Source: Emiliania huxleyi CCMP1516
Lineage: Eukaryota; Haptophyta; Isochrysidales; Noelaerhabdaceae
Assembly: GCF_000372725.1 (NCBI RefSeq)
Contig: NW_005199250.1
Location: 47,885-77,692, forward strand
Direction of reading: 5' to 3'
Length of the DNA stretch: 29,808 nt
How positions within the stretch are numbered: the stretch's first letter is position 1; each line of letters opens with the position of its first letter. A model generated the notes under the pieces. The model made no database searches, was not told the origin of the DNA, and saw only the letters and a program-made list of their open reading frames with translations. Both the position numbers and the translations under genes were made by a program. Of this stretch, positions 8,309 through 18,980 are shown one piece after another.

Positions 8309-9387
8309 TCCTCGGCTAGTCCTCGGTGCAGCTCGCCTTCGTTGCACCCTTTGGCGCGTCTCGGAACGCGTCCTCTGAAGGCGTCCACGACACCAACGGG
8401 GCTCCGGCTCCTCCCGTTAGGCGACTCGTCGATGACTGGCGCTTGAGGATCCCGACCTCCACATCCCGCGCTCCGATCCTCCGTGATGACTTTGCCTTCG
8501 CGAGGAGTGGACTCGCGCGTCGCCGCGCCGCCTCTTTGCCGCCGAAACGTACACCATGGCTGCTCTCCTGCCACCTTGTGCCAGTACTCTCGAGGTGGCC
8601 GGCGCTGGGGCCACACACATGCGACACAACGACGTTGCGACATGCGAGCCGCGAGCCCCGCGGTAGCCGGTGGCGCTAAACGCTGATGCGCCCGACTCCC
8701 GCCCGGGCGCTCGCGGTGGCCGCGTGTGTGCCAGGCCGGGGTGATGTACACTCGTATGCTGGCTCTCTTTTTCTTCTCTACCGAGTACCGACTACCGTCT
8801 ACCATACGGCGGTAAGGCATACGCATACCCGATATACCGCCCCCCAAGAGTTGCGGCCCAAGCCCAAGCCTGGCGAGTAGAGGCCCCGCCCACCCAGGGT
8901 ACCCCAAGCGGGCAAAGAGACCGCGTGTGTCGAGATACTGATAGTCGCGCGCGACACACACGGCTATATAGTGTACGCAGGCCGACCGGCGCCGCCACAA
9001 CCCGCGGCATTTTTTGGCGAATTCGATATACGCGGCTTTACTCTTCTCGTGGCTCGCGTGGGTGCTCCCCGGCTCGCGGCAGCCGCACTGCCCGCACAAG
9101 GTCAGTCGCATTGTACATACGTACATGTGGATCATGGTGCCCCATGCGCCATGCCAAAGGGCTGGGCTGACGAAACTACGATCCTGAGTTCGACGTCACT
9201 CCTCACTCCTCGTCAGTTTCGTATCCCGCATGTCTCCGACCATATCCCTGAAGCGTGAAGGCGTCGTGACTCGCCTCACCCTGCTGTGCTGCTCCTGTGA
9301 TTTTTACATATTTGGTCGAGTCGTGTCGCGAGAGGACCTATCGTCTCAGCTAGCTAGTCCTGTTCAGCGCCATCGACCGCGCCAATC
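8309..9387. other. Intergenic region, convergent gene ends
   Basis: No gene supported. It lies between the 3' ends of the HIG1 gene and the Cys-rich gene. It contains a 13-bp tandem duplication (TCGGCTAGTCCTC, 8301-8326), a TATA-like CTATATAG at about 8963-8970 not linked to a recognisable gene, and short palindromic CGATATACGC-type stretches. A 276-codon minus-strand frame (8305-9135) has composition typical of non-coding GC-rich DNA. Confidence 0.35.
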
Positions 9388-10933
9388 TCACCGCTGCAGC
9401 ATCTCTCGCAGCCTGGCGTACCCTGCGCGGTCGTACTCGCAGCGGAACGAAAAAGGATCACCAACGCTGCGGCTAAGGTTGAAGAGCTGGTCGCGATTGG
9501 TGCACACCTGGAAGCCCCAGCATCCACACTCACCAAGTCGCGCGCACGTGCGTGCGTCCGTGTGAGTGTGCGCGGCGCCTCGCTCAACACGCACGCCTCG
9601 AGGAAGTAGACGTGGTTCTCGGCAAAGTCGCCGCAGCCTACACATACAGTTTCGAGGCTGTGCTCCACCTTCGCCCTCCCTCTCCCCGTATCTTTCTCTC
9701 GTTGCCTGTGTGCGGCACTAAGAAGCTTCCGCTTTGCAGCCGACGTGTGTCCAGCCGCGAGAGCGGGAGCGAAACGACGAGCTGGCCGCGGAGGCGGGCG
9801 TGCACCGCCGCAGGCGCGAGGCGGCCGCGGAGCGCGCACATCAGCCACTCAAGATTCTTGCACATCGTCCACCCACCAATGCGGAGGATGGAGACGTTTG
9901 CGCTGTGGGGGACAGAGGACGCGCCCGACAGCTGAGAGCGGGAGCGCGACGGGACTGCGAGCAGGAGTGCTCGGTGCGTCTAGCAGCGGTAGCGCGGCGA
10001 GAAAGTGGGCACGCACCGCCGGCAACGCTCGCGGTGCTCGCCGCGGGCGACCCAGCCCTCGCCGAGCCGTGCGTTGCAGTACTTGAGCGTCGTGTCGGAG
10101 AAGCCGAGCACCGCCGGGGCCGCGGGCGGCACGCCCCAGTCCCGTTCGCATGCCGCGCCGGCCTCCACCCGAGCAAACCACTGCTCGGCCCTCGCGCCAC
10201 CGCCCCAGCATGCCTCCTCCCCTTCCTGCCTTGCACACCAGGCCCGCCGCCCCCACATCCCGTAGAAGCGGCTGCCTGGACCCGCCGCAAGCATGTCGCG
10301 ACAGACACCGGGCGTGAGTCGACCCACGCCGCCGCCGCCTGAGTGGCCGTGATGCTGGGCGGCGCTCGGGTGGCCGCGGAGCCGACCACCGCCTTGGCTG
10401 CGGTTGCCTCTACCCCTGCCCCTTGCCGCCCTCGATTGCTGGAAGCTGCACAGCAATCTCTGCCTCTGCAAGGCCACGCAGCGCGGAGGCGCCTCCCCAT
10501 CTCCGTCCCCTCCAGCCCAGTGGCAGGCGTGGATGTACAGACGGTCTGGCGCCGCGACGAAGGATTGCACGCAAGCAGAGCGATTGACCTGGTCCGCACA
10601 CCCGAGTGGCGGGATTAGCAGCCTCCGTGTGGCCGTCCAACCGCACGGGAGGAACGGCGGAGTCTGCAGCGGCAGCACGTCCGAAGTGCGGTGTGCGGCT
10701 AGAGAGTATGTGGCGGCGATCACAACGAGGAAGCCAATCATCCGTGGTGCTGACCACGACGCGGCTTGGCGCTTGGATTCCAGCTCCTTGTGCGACTCCT
10801 CGATCCCCATCGCCGCGCGCACATAGTCGGCGGGCATCGATCGCGGAAAGATGTGAAGCCCGCCAATCAAAAGAAACAAAATGACTAGCATGATATCCTC
10901 CCCATCTCCCCAGATCTCCCCATATCTCCCCAT
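9388..10933 (-). CDS. Unknown Cys/Trp-rich, membrane-anchored or secreted protein
   Basis: Proposed exons: 10933-10020, 9902-9826 (or to 9787), 9637-9579, 9507-9388; about 390 aa. Not a family I can name. The N-terminus has a strong hydrophobic segment (MLVILFLLIGGLHIF) and a second at MIGFLVVIAATYSLAA; the remainder has regularly spaced Cys and Trp, consistent with a lumenal or extracellular disulfide-rich domain. Blocks that read as constrained protein across three frames are PGVCRDMLAAG, GVPPAAPAVLGFSDTTLKYC, ILRIGGWTMCKNLEWLMCAL, CGDFAENHVYFLEACVLSE and RCEYDRAGYARLREMLQR. The frame switches fall at usable splice sites: donor GC at 10019 (GT at 10016 possible), acceptor CAG|CGCAAAC at 9902, TAG|GCTGCG at 9637, GC donor at 9578, CAG|GTGTGC at 9507. 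ATG 10891 is an alternative start. The middle (10350-10520) is low-complexity and may hide an intron. Confidence 0.6.
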
Positions 10934-10982
10934 ATGCGTCCATGAAAAACTGTACCACCAGTCGCGCGGCGAGAGAGGGAAG

Positions 10983-11459
10983 TCAAATCATGTGAGTGGA
11001 TGGTGGCTCGTATGGGACGTAAGAGTTCAGCCTCCACGTCCATTGCTCAACAGTGGCGCGAAACTCCGCCTTCCCGGCGGCTCCCGATCTGGGCTTCCCA
11101 TCTGAACCATCTGGCAGAGTTCTGCCGGTGGGATCTTGGCAGACTTCATCCTCCATGGTCCTGGCTGAGCCGTCTCTAGGAAGGGGCTCCAGGCGGGACG
11201 AGTCGCAGGCAGAGAGTCTGGTGGCTAGCCCGCCTCCAATAGCACCAAACAGTACCACCGCACTTGCGATGATAACAAGGCGAGCCGCCGTGTCATGTGT
11301 GGGCCACGCGTCCGCTAGGTCGAGCGTGAAGAGCCCAATCACAGCCGCGGCAAGCGGGCCGACACCGCCCTGGCCTCTGGGTGGGCCATACGCCGGATCA
11401 TACCACGCTTGCGCATTCTCACCTGTTCTTTCGCGCAAGCCTACTCCAGAAATGGCCAT
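10983..11459 (-). CDS. Small hypothetical protein with two membrane helices
   Basis: ATG at 11459 to stop at 10983; 158 aa. It begins MAISGVGLRERTGENAQAWY, then two hydrophobic helices (GPLAAAVIGLFTLDLADAW and ARLVIIASAVVLFGAIGGGL) and a hydrophilic tail. The frame stays open upstream of the ATG through a Pro/Gln-rich stretch to about 11630 but has no other ATG. It ends only 50 bp upstream of the Cys-rich gene on the same strand, so it might be an upstream exon of that gene rather than a separate one. No family recognised. Confidence 0.4.
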   Translation of the reverse strand: MAISGVGLRERTGENAQAWYDPAYGPPRGQGGVGPLAAAVIGLFTLDLADAWPTHDTAARLVIIASAVVLFGAIGGGLATRLSACDSSRLEPLPRDGSARTMEDEVCQDPTGRTLPDGSDGKPRSGAAGKAEFRATVEQWTWRLNSYVPYEPPSTHMI

Positions 11460-12469
11460 GGGAGACAGCGGTAGTCGGCTCGGAGGAACCAGTGGTGGTG
11501 GCGGTAGCGAAGATGGCTGTTGCGGCTGGGGCTGACGTGGCTGACGTGGCTGAGGCGGCTGAGGCGGCGGCGGTAGTGGCGGCGGCGGCAGCAAAGGCGC
11601 GACTTCTATAGAGAAAACCCCATCTGCACCAGCGTTTTAAAGTGAAATCGTCAAGAGAAATCGATGCCCCGGGCTGGGCTTTGGGGTAGGCAGCCACCTT
11701 TTTGAAGGTGAGGCGTATCTGCCGACCTGTGAAGACGCTTTACTTGCGAGCAGTGCGAGGACCAGATGGCGCGAGGGCACCGCAACATGGCTAAGGAGGC
11801 AGGGAAGCTTCTGCTCCAAGACGGCCGCTCAGGACCGCAAAATGGTGTTCCTGAAGGTTGTGTCAGTCGGGCTGGCCAGTCCCCGGGGCCTGACGGTCCA
11901 ATGTTTCCCTCAAGAGTACTTCTCCCCTACCCCACCCTTCCACTTTAGATGTGTCGGACCATATGTTGGATCCTAGCAGGGCTGCCATCGCCATGCTGAC
12001 TGCGGTGCCCAAAGCTACTGCCGCAATTCGGATGACGGGCGGACTTTCACGTGCAAGCGTTGTGCACAGTGGAACCCGCTCAGGCTATCCACCTCAGTCA
12101 CCAAGATGGTGCCGCCTGCGTGCATGGCTCTGGAGCGGGAGCGTGGGATCGAGCGTGGCCCATGTGAGGAGCTCTTCGCCAGCGCTTGTCCGTGCTCGCG
12201 CCACGGCTGCTGGAGGGCAACGGCCTGCACCCAGTCGGTTTGGAGTGAAAAATCAAGCGGCGGCGACAAAGGGACCCTGCCAGGCACAGTCTCGGCACCA
12301 GCTACATCAGCGGCCATTGTGACGGGCCTCTTCAAGAACGAATCCTTTCCTTTACACGTGGAAGCCAGAGCAGAAGACGGCAACCACAGCGAGCGCCATC
12401 GAGAGAGCGACTCCAAGAGCGGCCTGGCGAGTAGAGGCACATATAAACTCGGGACACGAAGACAAGCAG
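11460..12469. other. Region upstream of GT8-like gene
   Basis: I see no gene I can defend. It may contain the missing 5' exon(s) of the glycosyltransferase-like gene: the frame of the GT8 exon is open back to a TGA at 12320-12322 but has no ATG. A repetitive (GCTGACGTG)-like purine/GC stretch lies at 11520-11600. Confidence 0.3.
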
Positions 12470-13122
12470 GAGCGGTTACTATTGGGGTTGCTGCGGTCTC
12501 TGCGTGCGGTCAAGACGACACTGCCCGTGCATACCATGATCTTTGACGGCACCCTCCAGAAGCCAAGCCTGCTGCGCCTTCGCCGGCTCGGGACACGCGG
12601 GCTGCCGATTGCACCTGACGCCTTTCGGCCTCCGCCTTGGGCCATGATCAAACGGCGCGGGACTTTTGCCAAATTGGCTGACGCTCACGAGGTCGCGGCT
12701 TGGCTCGACAATGACTGCAGGGCCGTGCGGAATATCGACAGCCTCGCGCTCGCGCCCACGCCCGCATTCGCCTTTGCGTCGCAGGACTTTGGGCTCAACT
12801 CGGGCGTCATGGTGATTCGACCGAGCCTCAACGATTCCGCACAAGTCCTCCAGCTCCTTGCGCAGCCGGCACCGCCCAAGCAGTGGCGCTGGACCAAAGG
12901 CTTTGATTGGCCGGTGTATCGTGCCCGGCGCGCGAGGGAGGCGGTGGCGCTACGGACCAGGAGCTGTGGACGGCCTTGTTCAATGCCAAAGCCATGGCTG
13001 ATGGCAGCGCGGTGTACGAGCTGCCAACGGGTTTCAATTTCCGCTGGTTTTGGCAGATGTCGCACGCGGAGCGCTGCAAAGTCTCGATCAGTGCACTTGT
13101 GGTGTTCGGGGCAATTGCATGA
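12470..13122 (+). CDS. Glycosyltransferase family 8-like protein (5' end not found)
   Basis: Two exons: about 12470-12868 and 12937-13122. The first probably begins at the acceptor AAGCAG|GAGCGG (12469/12470). Family features: LLRSLRAVKTTLPVHTMIFD after the missing N-terminus; a DxD metal/sugar-nucleotide motif in AWLDNDCRAVRNID; a LNSGVMVIRPS block, the usual GT8 'LNAGVMVL' element; and GATDQELWTALF followed by YELPTGFNFR. These match GT8 (glycogenin/galactosyltransferase-like) enzymes, which transfer sugars from UDP-sugars with Mn2+. The reading frame shifts between the exons, but a 68-nt GC-AG intron (12869-12936, GCACCG...GCGAG) joins them in phase 0, giving LLAQP-GGGGATDQELW. The stop at 13120-13122 may come from reading into another intron, since GT8 proteins usually continue further. 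Confidence 0.6.
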
Positions 13123-13677
13123 GGCTAACTTCACGCAGATGCTCGCGGACTCGTGCAGCCTGCGCGTACACGACGACGCGTTCATTAGTTAGCAGTAGCC
13201 ACACAGCTGAGCACAGAGGTGATCTGGCAGCAGCTGGTGGGCGTCCTCCCCCGCGAGACGCAGTCGTCGTCACCGACACACACCGGCGTCACACTGCCGG
13301 CGTCTGAATGAAAAAGCGGGTCGTGCAGAGCTGTTGTGACATGTCTGTGACTAAGCATTTCTCGCTGGAATCCTCGATCCTTATTGCGGATGCAAGTAAT
13401 AAACAGGGGTCGATGGGAGACAAGCCACAATACCTCCCACTCGCAATCGGGTGCTTACGTATCTGTCGCGAACATCCAATGCCATTATGCAGATCTCCTC
13501 ACAGGATCGTACCCGCCCGCGGCTGTACACATGACCAGATGCACGGTCGGCTGCCCTCGCCCCTCTGCCTCCCGAGTGAGTGCAGCGAGCTCAGGAGAGA
13601 GGGGGCGTGGGGCCAGAGGACGGCTCGGCGCCGTCGAGCTGGAGGGCGGAGAGGGGGGGGAAGACCGGGCCCGCACA
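13123..13677. other. Convergent intergenic region
   Basis: Lies between the ends of the GT8-like gene (+) and the 741-residue gene (-). Nothing recognised. The frame QLHEANFTQMLADSCSLRVH (stop near 13192) could be a last GT8 exon, but I could not join it. Confidence 0.3.
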
Positions 13678-16600
13678 TCACACGCGGCCCAGGAAGTCGT
13701 CCCCCCAATCCTGCGCCACGCCGTCGCAGTCCATCGCCCCGCCCTCCCCGAAGGTGGCCTCGGCGGTGGGGCCCATGCCGGGCGGGCAGACGCCCGGCGG
13801 GTGCGGGAAGGCGCGGTGCGGGTACTGGTAGTGGAGCGGCGTGGTGGTGCCGCCGCCCCCGCCGCCGCCATTGTGCTGCGGCGTCCCGCCGTACTGCGGC
13901 GGGCCCTGGCCCATGTGGAGCGAGGCCTGGGTGGCGGGTCGCTTGCGGGACAGGTCCTCGGTGCCTCCGGTGCCTGGAGGGAGAGGTGAGGGTGCGATTG
14001 GCTAGGTGGATACAGTGAGTGGCTGCAGCACGGCCGAATGCAGCCGAGTGCGCGTCTTCTCGAGTTGGAACCGAGGGACCTGCACATCTAGAGGCTTGCG
14101 CGCCGTACCCGCCGCTGCGCGCAAAGGCGGAGAGCTCTGCGGCGGTGACGCCGGTCGAGCGGCAGTGGAAGGCCATCGCCGAGGCGAGGACGACGAGGGT
14201 TCGCTCCCACTCCTCCTCAGGGCATGAGTGAGAGTGGGAGCTGAGCGAGCTGCTGACCTCCTGCCGAACCTCCATCGCCAGCCGATGCCCGCGGCTGCCC
14301 GCGAGGTTCGCGCCCGACGCGTCCCCCCACCAGCCGACCGACGTAGGGCCGTATGTCCTCCCCGAGGCGCGGTGCCTGAGGGCGGAAGAGCAGCGGGTGA
14401 GCAGCTGGGGCGAGGGCGGTGAGTCTGGGAGTCGCCCGTGCGCCACGGCTGCAGCAAATGCTCGGTCGTGTGGTCCGAGATGAGCCCGTCGGGTGCGAAG
14501 GCGGCGTACGATGCGCCAGCCTCGCCGCAAGGCAGGACGGTCGCAAGGCCTCCGTACTGGATCGCCGGCGGGCGCTGGTTGTCGGCCAGCTGGGACGCCG
14601 GGGCCGGGGCGGCCCACGGCGGCGGCGGCGCGGCGGGCGCGGGGGCGCCGACCGCCTTTGCGGCGCACTCGCTCGCGCAATGCAGCCGGCAGTAGGTGCG
14701 GCGCAGCACGCCGAGCTCTTGCGCGCTCATCAGCGTGTAGGTGGAGGGGAGGGCGTCGCAATGCGGCAGCGAGAGAGCGGCCGAGAGGCGGACGGGGCAG
14801 TCGGCGAGGCCGCACGGTCCGCTGCCGTGGTGCGACTTGACGGCGATCACGTACTCGGGCAAGTAGGTGGCGACCAGGTCGTTGATGAGCCTCGCCGGCG
14901 GCGGTATGCCGTCTGCGGCGTCGTGCTCGTGCTGGACGGCCGTGACGGAGACCTGGAGAGGACGTGCGACTCAGGGACAACTCGCGGAGGTCGCTCTCTG
15001 CAGGAGAGGCGGAGAGCCTGCTCCGGCTCGAGCTGCGCCTTGAGGGCCGCCTCCTGGTACGCCTCGAGGCGGAGGGGCCGGTCCTCGGTCGCGGTCAGCA
15101 CCGCCATCATCCTCTCGAACGGCTCGTCGGCGGCGAGGTCCGCCTAGCAGGGGGGGGTTCGGCGGAGGGTCAGAGAGAGAAGGCTCCACCGCCTTCTCGA
15201 GGAGTCGCCGGGTGTGCGCCGGGTTTGCGGCGCGGGAGGAGTCGTAGAGCAGGCCGATGCATGCGTCGAAGCGGAGGGCGAGGAAGAGCGGGTGCTTGCA
15301 CTTGTTGCGGAGGTTGGCCGCAGAGAGGTAGTTGCGCAACCCATCGATGGAGTTGTCGATCGGCTGCCGCACGAGGCCCTTGTCCACCTACGAGAGGAAG
15401 GGGGTCGCCGCGGTGTGGGAAGGAGCGTGGCTTGGGCAGTGCCCAGCAAGTGCGTGCGAAGTGTCTGCGAACCTTCTCCATCACGCGGTCGAGCTTGTCC
15501 GGCGCAAACGGCAAGTGCGCCGCGACGCCGCCGCCGCCGCCGCCGCCGCCTCCCCCGCCCCCCGCCCGGCTGGCACCGCCGCCCGCCGCCTTGCTGCCCG
15601 CGCGCTCCTTCGGGTTCCTCTTCCTCGCGTCCACCCGGATCGGCGGCGAGATGAGCGCCGCCGCGATGCACATGGCCGCACTCAGCCGCTGCGGGTCCGT
15701 CTGCGGAGGAGCTTGGACCATCACCACGGCCGCCTGTCCACACGCTGGCCGTGAAGTGGACGCTGCCACCTGTCGGTCACCGGCGCCATCGCCCAGGCGC
15801 GACCGCGTCGGGCGTGCTTGGCAGCGGCATGCCCGCGGCGCCAGCAGCGAGCGTCATCGCAGCCTTCGCAGCCGCCGGCGACGCGGCGCGCGCCCTCACG
15901 TCGGTCACCGCGGCGGTCGCCTCTACGCGCGGGACGAGCAGCGACGCCATCAGGTGCATGTGCCGCCCCTTGAGGTTGTACGAGGTCGTCTTGAACGAGA
16001 GCGAGGTGAAGGAGGCTGACCCCGACACGAGCGGCCGAAGCGTGCCTCCCTCGAGCCCGCACGAGGTGGCCGCTTCGCAGGCGACGTCGACGGTGACGGC
16101 GGAGAGGAGGACGGCGGCGCGCTCGGGCAGCGGCCCGCCGTCTTCGCGCCACACCTGCAGGCAGGCTCCGAGAAGGGCTCGGGGCACGGGTCGCCGGGGC
16201 CTCAGCCTCCATGTCGCCGCCGCGCCTCGACGGCGATGCGCGGCAGCGTGCAGTTCTTGTGCCACGCCCACGAGGGAGGGTCTCCCTCCTGAGAGAGAGG
16301 GGAGAGGGGCGCCGGTGAGGCTCCGCCGGACGCTGCTGCGCGTCTCGGCGCGGCGGCGGCGGTTGCGCGGCGGTGGCTTGCGCGGTGGAGGCAGAGACTC
16401 GTGTGTGTGAGCGATGAGGGTCAGGCGCAGCAGAAGGCGCCAGCAGAGCGCCGCGCATCCGCTGACTGCTGCGCGTCTCGACGCGGCGGCAGTTCGCGCA
16501 GCGCACGACAGCTGGTAAAGGGTGACTCGCGCGCGGGCTGCGCCCACCTGCAGCGGCGGCCGCTCCATCTTGACGCGGAGCTGGCAGGTCGAGGCCGAGC

Positions 16601-16880
16601 GTGAGCGGCCAGAGTGCGACCACGGAACGGCCGCGTCAGCCTCCGACCCCGTGCCAGACAGCAGCGAGTAGTTGGTCACGTCCCACTCGAAGCTCTTTGG
16701 CGGTCCGGGGAGGCTCGCGCTCTGCGGGAGGGAAGCAGGAGGATCAGGTGAGCCGTCAGCACCGGGCTGCCCGTCCCGAAAGGAATATGTTCCCTCCACC
16801 GCGCGCACCTGCTGCTCGATGTAACGCGATATTTGCTCCTCGATGGAGCTCTCGGGCGTGATCGCGACCGCCTGCATCAT
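13678..16880 (-). CDS. Unknown 741-residue protein, probably nuclear, possible beta-sandwich DNA-binding domain
   Basis: Eight exons: 16880-16548, 16154-15921, 15733-15473, 15387-15193, 15143-15018, 14952-14444, 14375-14104, 13973-13678; all phases agree. Starts MMQAVAITPESSIEEQISRY. The most conserved-looking stretch is exons 1-3: KSFEWDVTNYSLL, CQLRVKMERPPLQVWREDGG, SLSFKTTSYNLKGRHMHLMA, VMVQAPPQT and ISPPIRVDARKRNPKERAG. Alternating strands ending in a basic VDARKRNPKER patch recall p53-like/Rel/CSL/Ndt80 beta-sandwich transcription factors, but this is resemblance only. A poly-Gly run follows, then helical blocks (RNYLSAANLRNKCKHPLFLA), a Cys-rich segment (CGLADCPVRL and TYCRLHCASECAAK), a helical VSSSLSSHSHSCPEEEWERT segment and a Gly/Pro/Gln-rich acidic tail. 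Introns 2, 5, 6 and 7 start with GC, 1 and 3 with GT; intron 4 fits either. Confidence 0.75.
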
Positions 16881-17165
16881 GAGAGTAGATCTGCAGCTCG
16901 GTTTGAAGCTGCGCCTTCGGAGTAGCTGCACCTGAGCGCGCGGCGTGCGGGACGTCAAGTGGGCGCTCCACAATCGAAGGCGCTCCGTCTTAACGTGGGG
17001 GGTGCTTAGATTGGCTGTTGTTTGATGGCCAAATTGGCCCACTGCCCAGGATGGGTGAGACTGGTTGTGGTGTCACCTGGCCCGGCAAAGAGGCTGCTCC
17101 AGCCGTACCCACGTAGGCGGAAAAGAAAAATGAAGCGCCCTAGGGTTGCGCAGCTATGAACAGGA

Positions 17166-17265
17166 GCGAGTTCGCGCTGCGCTAGGCTCAGACGGCGAGT
17201 TCGCGCTGCGCTAGGCTCAGTACGGCGAGTTCGCGCTCTGCACCGCTATAGCGGCTAGGCTCTCT
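17166..17265. repeat. Tandem repeat, ~29-bp unit, three copies
   Basis: Units start with GCGAGTTCGCGCTGCGCTAG at 17166 and about 17195, with a third, diverged and longer unit from about 17225 that has an inserted GCACCGCTATAGCG before GGCTAGGCTC. Confidence 0.85.
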
Positions 17266-17536
17266 TTTATGGAGAATTTATCTCTCGGCTGCGTTGGCTC
17301 GCCAAAGTCTTTCTTCTCGATGGCGCTGGGTCCGCTCACTGGGGCGGGCGTGGGTGTGCGTGTTTTGTAGAGAAGCAAAAACGCACGTCGTCCGGGTTCT
17401 GTCGTGTGTCGAGCGTGCGGGCGGGGAGGGCCCCCGCCGAGGGGCGAGGGCGAGGCGCTGAGAGCGGCCTGTGGCGAGAGCTAAGATAGAGCAGTGGCCA
17501 GTGCGAGAGTTACACACGACACACACGACACGACAG

Positions 17537-17580
17537 GGACACAGACACAGACACAGACACAGACACAGACGCAGACACAC
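17537..17580. repeat. (ACACAG)n microsatellite
   Basis: About seven tandem hexamers ACACAG with one G substitution near the end (GACGCAG), continuing into an AC-rich tail. Simple repeat directly beside repeat copy B. Confidence 0.9.
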
Positions 17581-17659
17581 ACTGCGCTCCCCTCAGCTCC
17601 CGCGAGAGGTAGGGAGACGCGAGCCCGACGGAGTCCGGTGGGGGGGGCCCACGCAGCCA

Positions 17660-18098
17660 GGGACCAGTGCGGCATCGCGCCATCGACAGCTCTGAACTGC
17701 GCCTCACCACTGACCGGGAAGGCCGCCAAGTGGGTCAGCACCGGTCGCACATTGTGGCAGCAGTCAGCAGCGCATGTCTGATAGCTAGAGCAGCAGCGTC
17801 AGGGTCGCAGGGTCGGATCGTGTCAAGCCTCTCGCCCGGCCGGCCGTGTGCAGACGTCGCGGCCTGTCTGCTGTCTGGAGTGATCTGTCGGCGGTCAGTA
17901 CGACCGATCAGGTTGGAGTTTTCTGATGGTCGGAGGGTCTATCTGTATGTACTCCTCGAGATCTTTCCAAATCTGCCCTCTGATTAACCTAGCTTAATCG
18001 GGAAGTCGGTGCTAGTGGAGACTAGTGGAGCCGGGGCCCCGTTTCCGCACTGCGGCGCGGCGCACGGTGCCTCCGGGGGCCCCCGCCTCCCCCCAGAG
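17660..18098 (-). repeat. 438-bp dispersed repeat, copy B
   Basis: Reverse-complement match to 1167-1604, running from GGGACCAGTGCGGC to CCGCCTCCCCCCAGAG. Differences are scattered single bases, one extra CG near the middle (GGCCGCGACGTC versus GGCCGACGTC) and a variable patch around 17985-18000. Flanks differ completely from those of copy A. Confidence 0.85.
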
Positions 18099-18736
18099 GC
18101 CTGGCGCGCAACTGGCAGTGCCCATTTTATTTCTTTCTTTTAGTGCCGTGAAAAGAGAAGCAAAAACTCCCATAGGCCATAGCCAGAGCTCCGGTGTGCA
18201 CGAAGCTGCACATGTTGTACATGTTCTGCCACCACCCTCGCCCAGGGATCTACAATGCTGTCTTAAGGTCCGACAGGTTCGGCACCGGGCACCGCCTCGG
18301 TATACAAAATGCGCCTGCGGGCGGACCCTTACAGATCACAGATCACAACAACAACAACATGTACATGTTCTGTGTACGCGGTGTGTAGCGATCGCGCTCC
18401 GCCACGCGCCAGAGGACGATGAGGTGAGAGCGCAGCCGCACGCGCCCGCACGGCAGCACCAGCAGCCGCCAGCACCGAGCACGGCACACTCCACACACAA
18501 CATGAGCCTTGATACGCCGTTTCTGATACTCAAAATAAACGCGAGCTCACATAGACACAGATCATGGTCGTGCGTCCACACTGACACGATTGTGAATGCC
18601 TCGCGGCCACAGCGGCCGCGCCCTGCGATTCACATCGAATCGCGGGTGCGCCCCGAGCAGGCCAGCGGCAAATCAACCAGACGCGGCGGCGGCACGGCGC
18701 GGCGGGACCCCAACCCAAGGCGGCGGTTCGAACCTT
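18099..18736. other. 3' flank of beta'-COP gene
   Basis: No gene supported. Includes a T-rich patch (18125-18142) and a (CAA)n-like stretch (18345-18358). The beta'-COP terminator/polyadenylation region should lie at its right end; no canonical signal stands out. Confidence 0.35.
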
Positions 18737-18942
18737 TCAGAAGGAGTTGAGCTCGGCGTCCAGCTCCGCGTCGAGGTCGGCGTCGAGGTCGGTGGAGGCG
18801 CCGTGCTCCGCGGCGGCCTCCCCCTCCCCCACCCCCTCTAGCGCCTCCTCAAACGGCTCCTCCGCCCCGCCCTCCGCCGCCGGCTCCGGCGCCGGCGGCT
18901 CCGGCTCCTCCGGCGGCTCCTCCGGCGGGGGTGCAGCCGCCT

Positions 18943-18980
<38 letters not shown>

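Larger units (their letters stand above)
16881..17659. other. 5' flank of unknown gene with tandem repeats
   Basis: No gene supported. Contains the ~29-bp tandem repeat (17166-17265) and the ACACAG microsatellite (17537-17580), then abuts the 438-bp repeat copy B. Confidence 0.4.

Noticed and set aside
8305..9135. 276-codon minus-strand frame
   Set aside because: Arg/Gly/Ala-rich with no domain-like blocks and no splice logic; chance open frame in GC-rich DNA.
12869..12936. Frameshift suggesting the GT8-like gene is a pseudogene
   Set aside because: A 68-nt GC-AG intron restores phase and joins two family-typical blocks, in keeping with the other introns here.
13499..14980. 493-codon open frame on the minus strand
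   Set aside because: Spans several exons and introns of the 741-residue gene. Only one part (about 14104-14375) is a real exon; the rest is Arg/Ala-rich out-of-frame translation.
15777..17042. 421-codon continuous minus-strand frame taken as a single exon
   Set aside because: The middle (16547-16155) has Arg/Ala/Ser composition unlike the flanks and is bounded by CTGCAG|GTG at both ends, so it is read as an intron that happens to lack stops.
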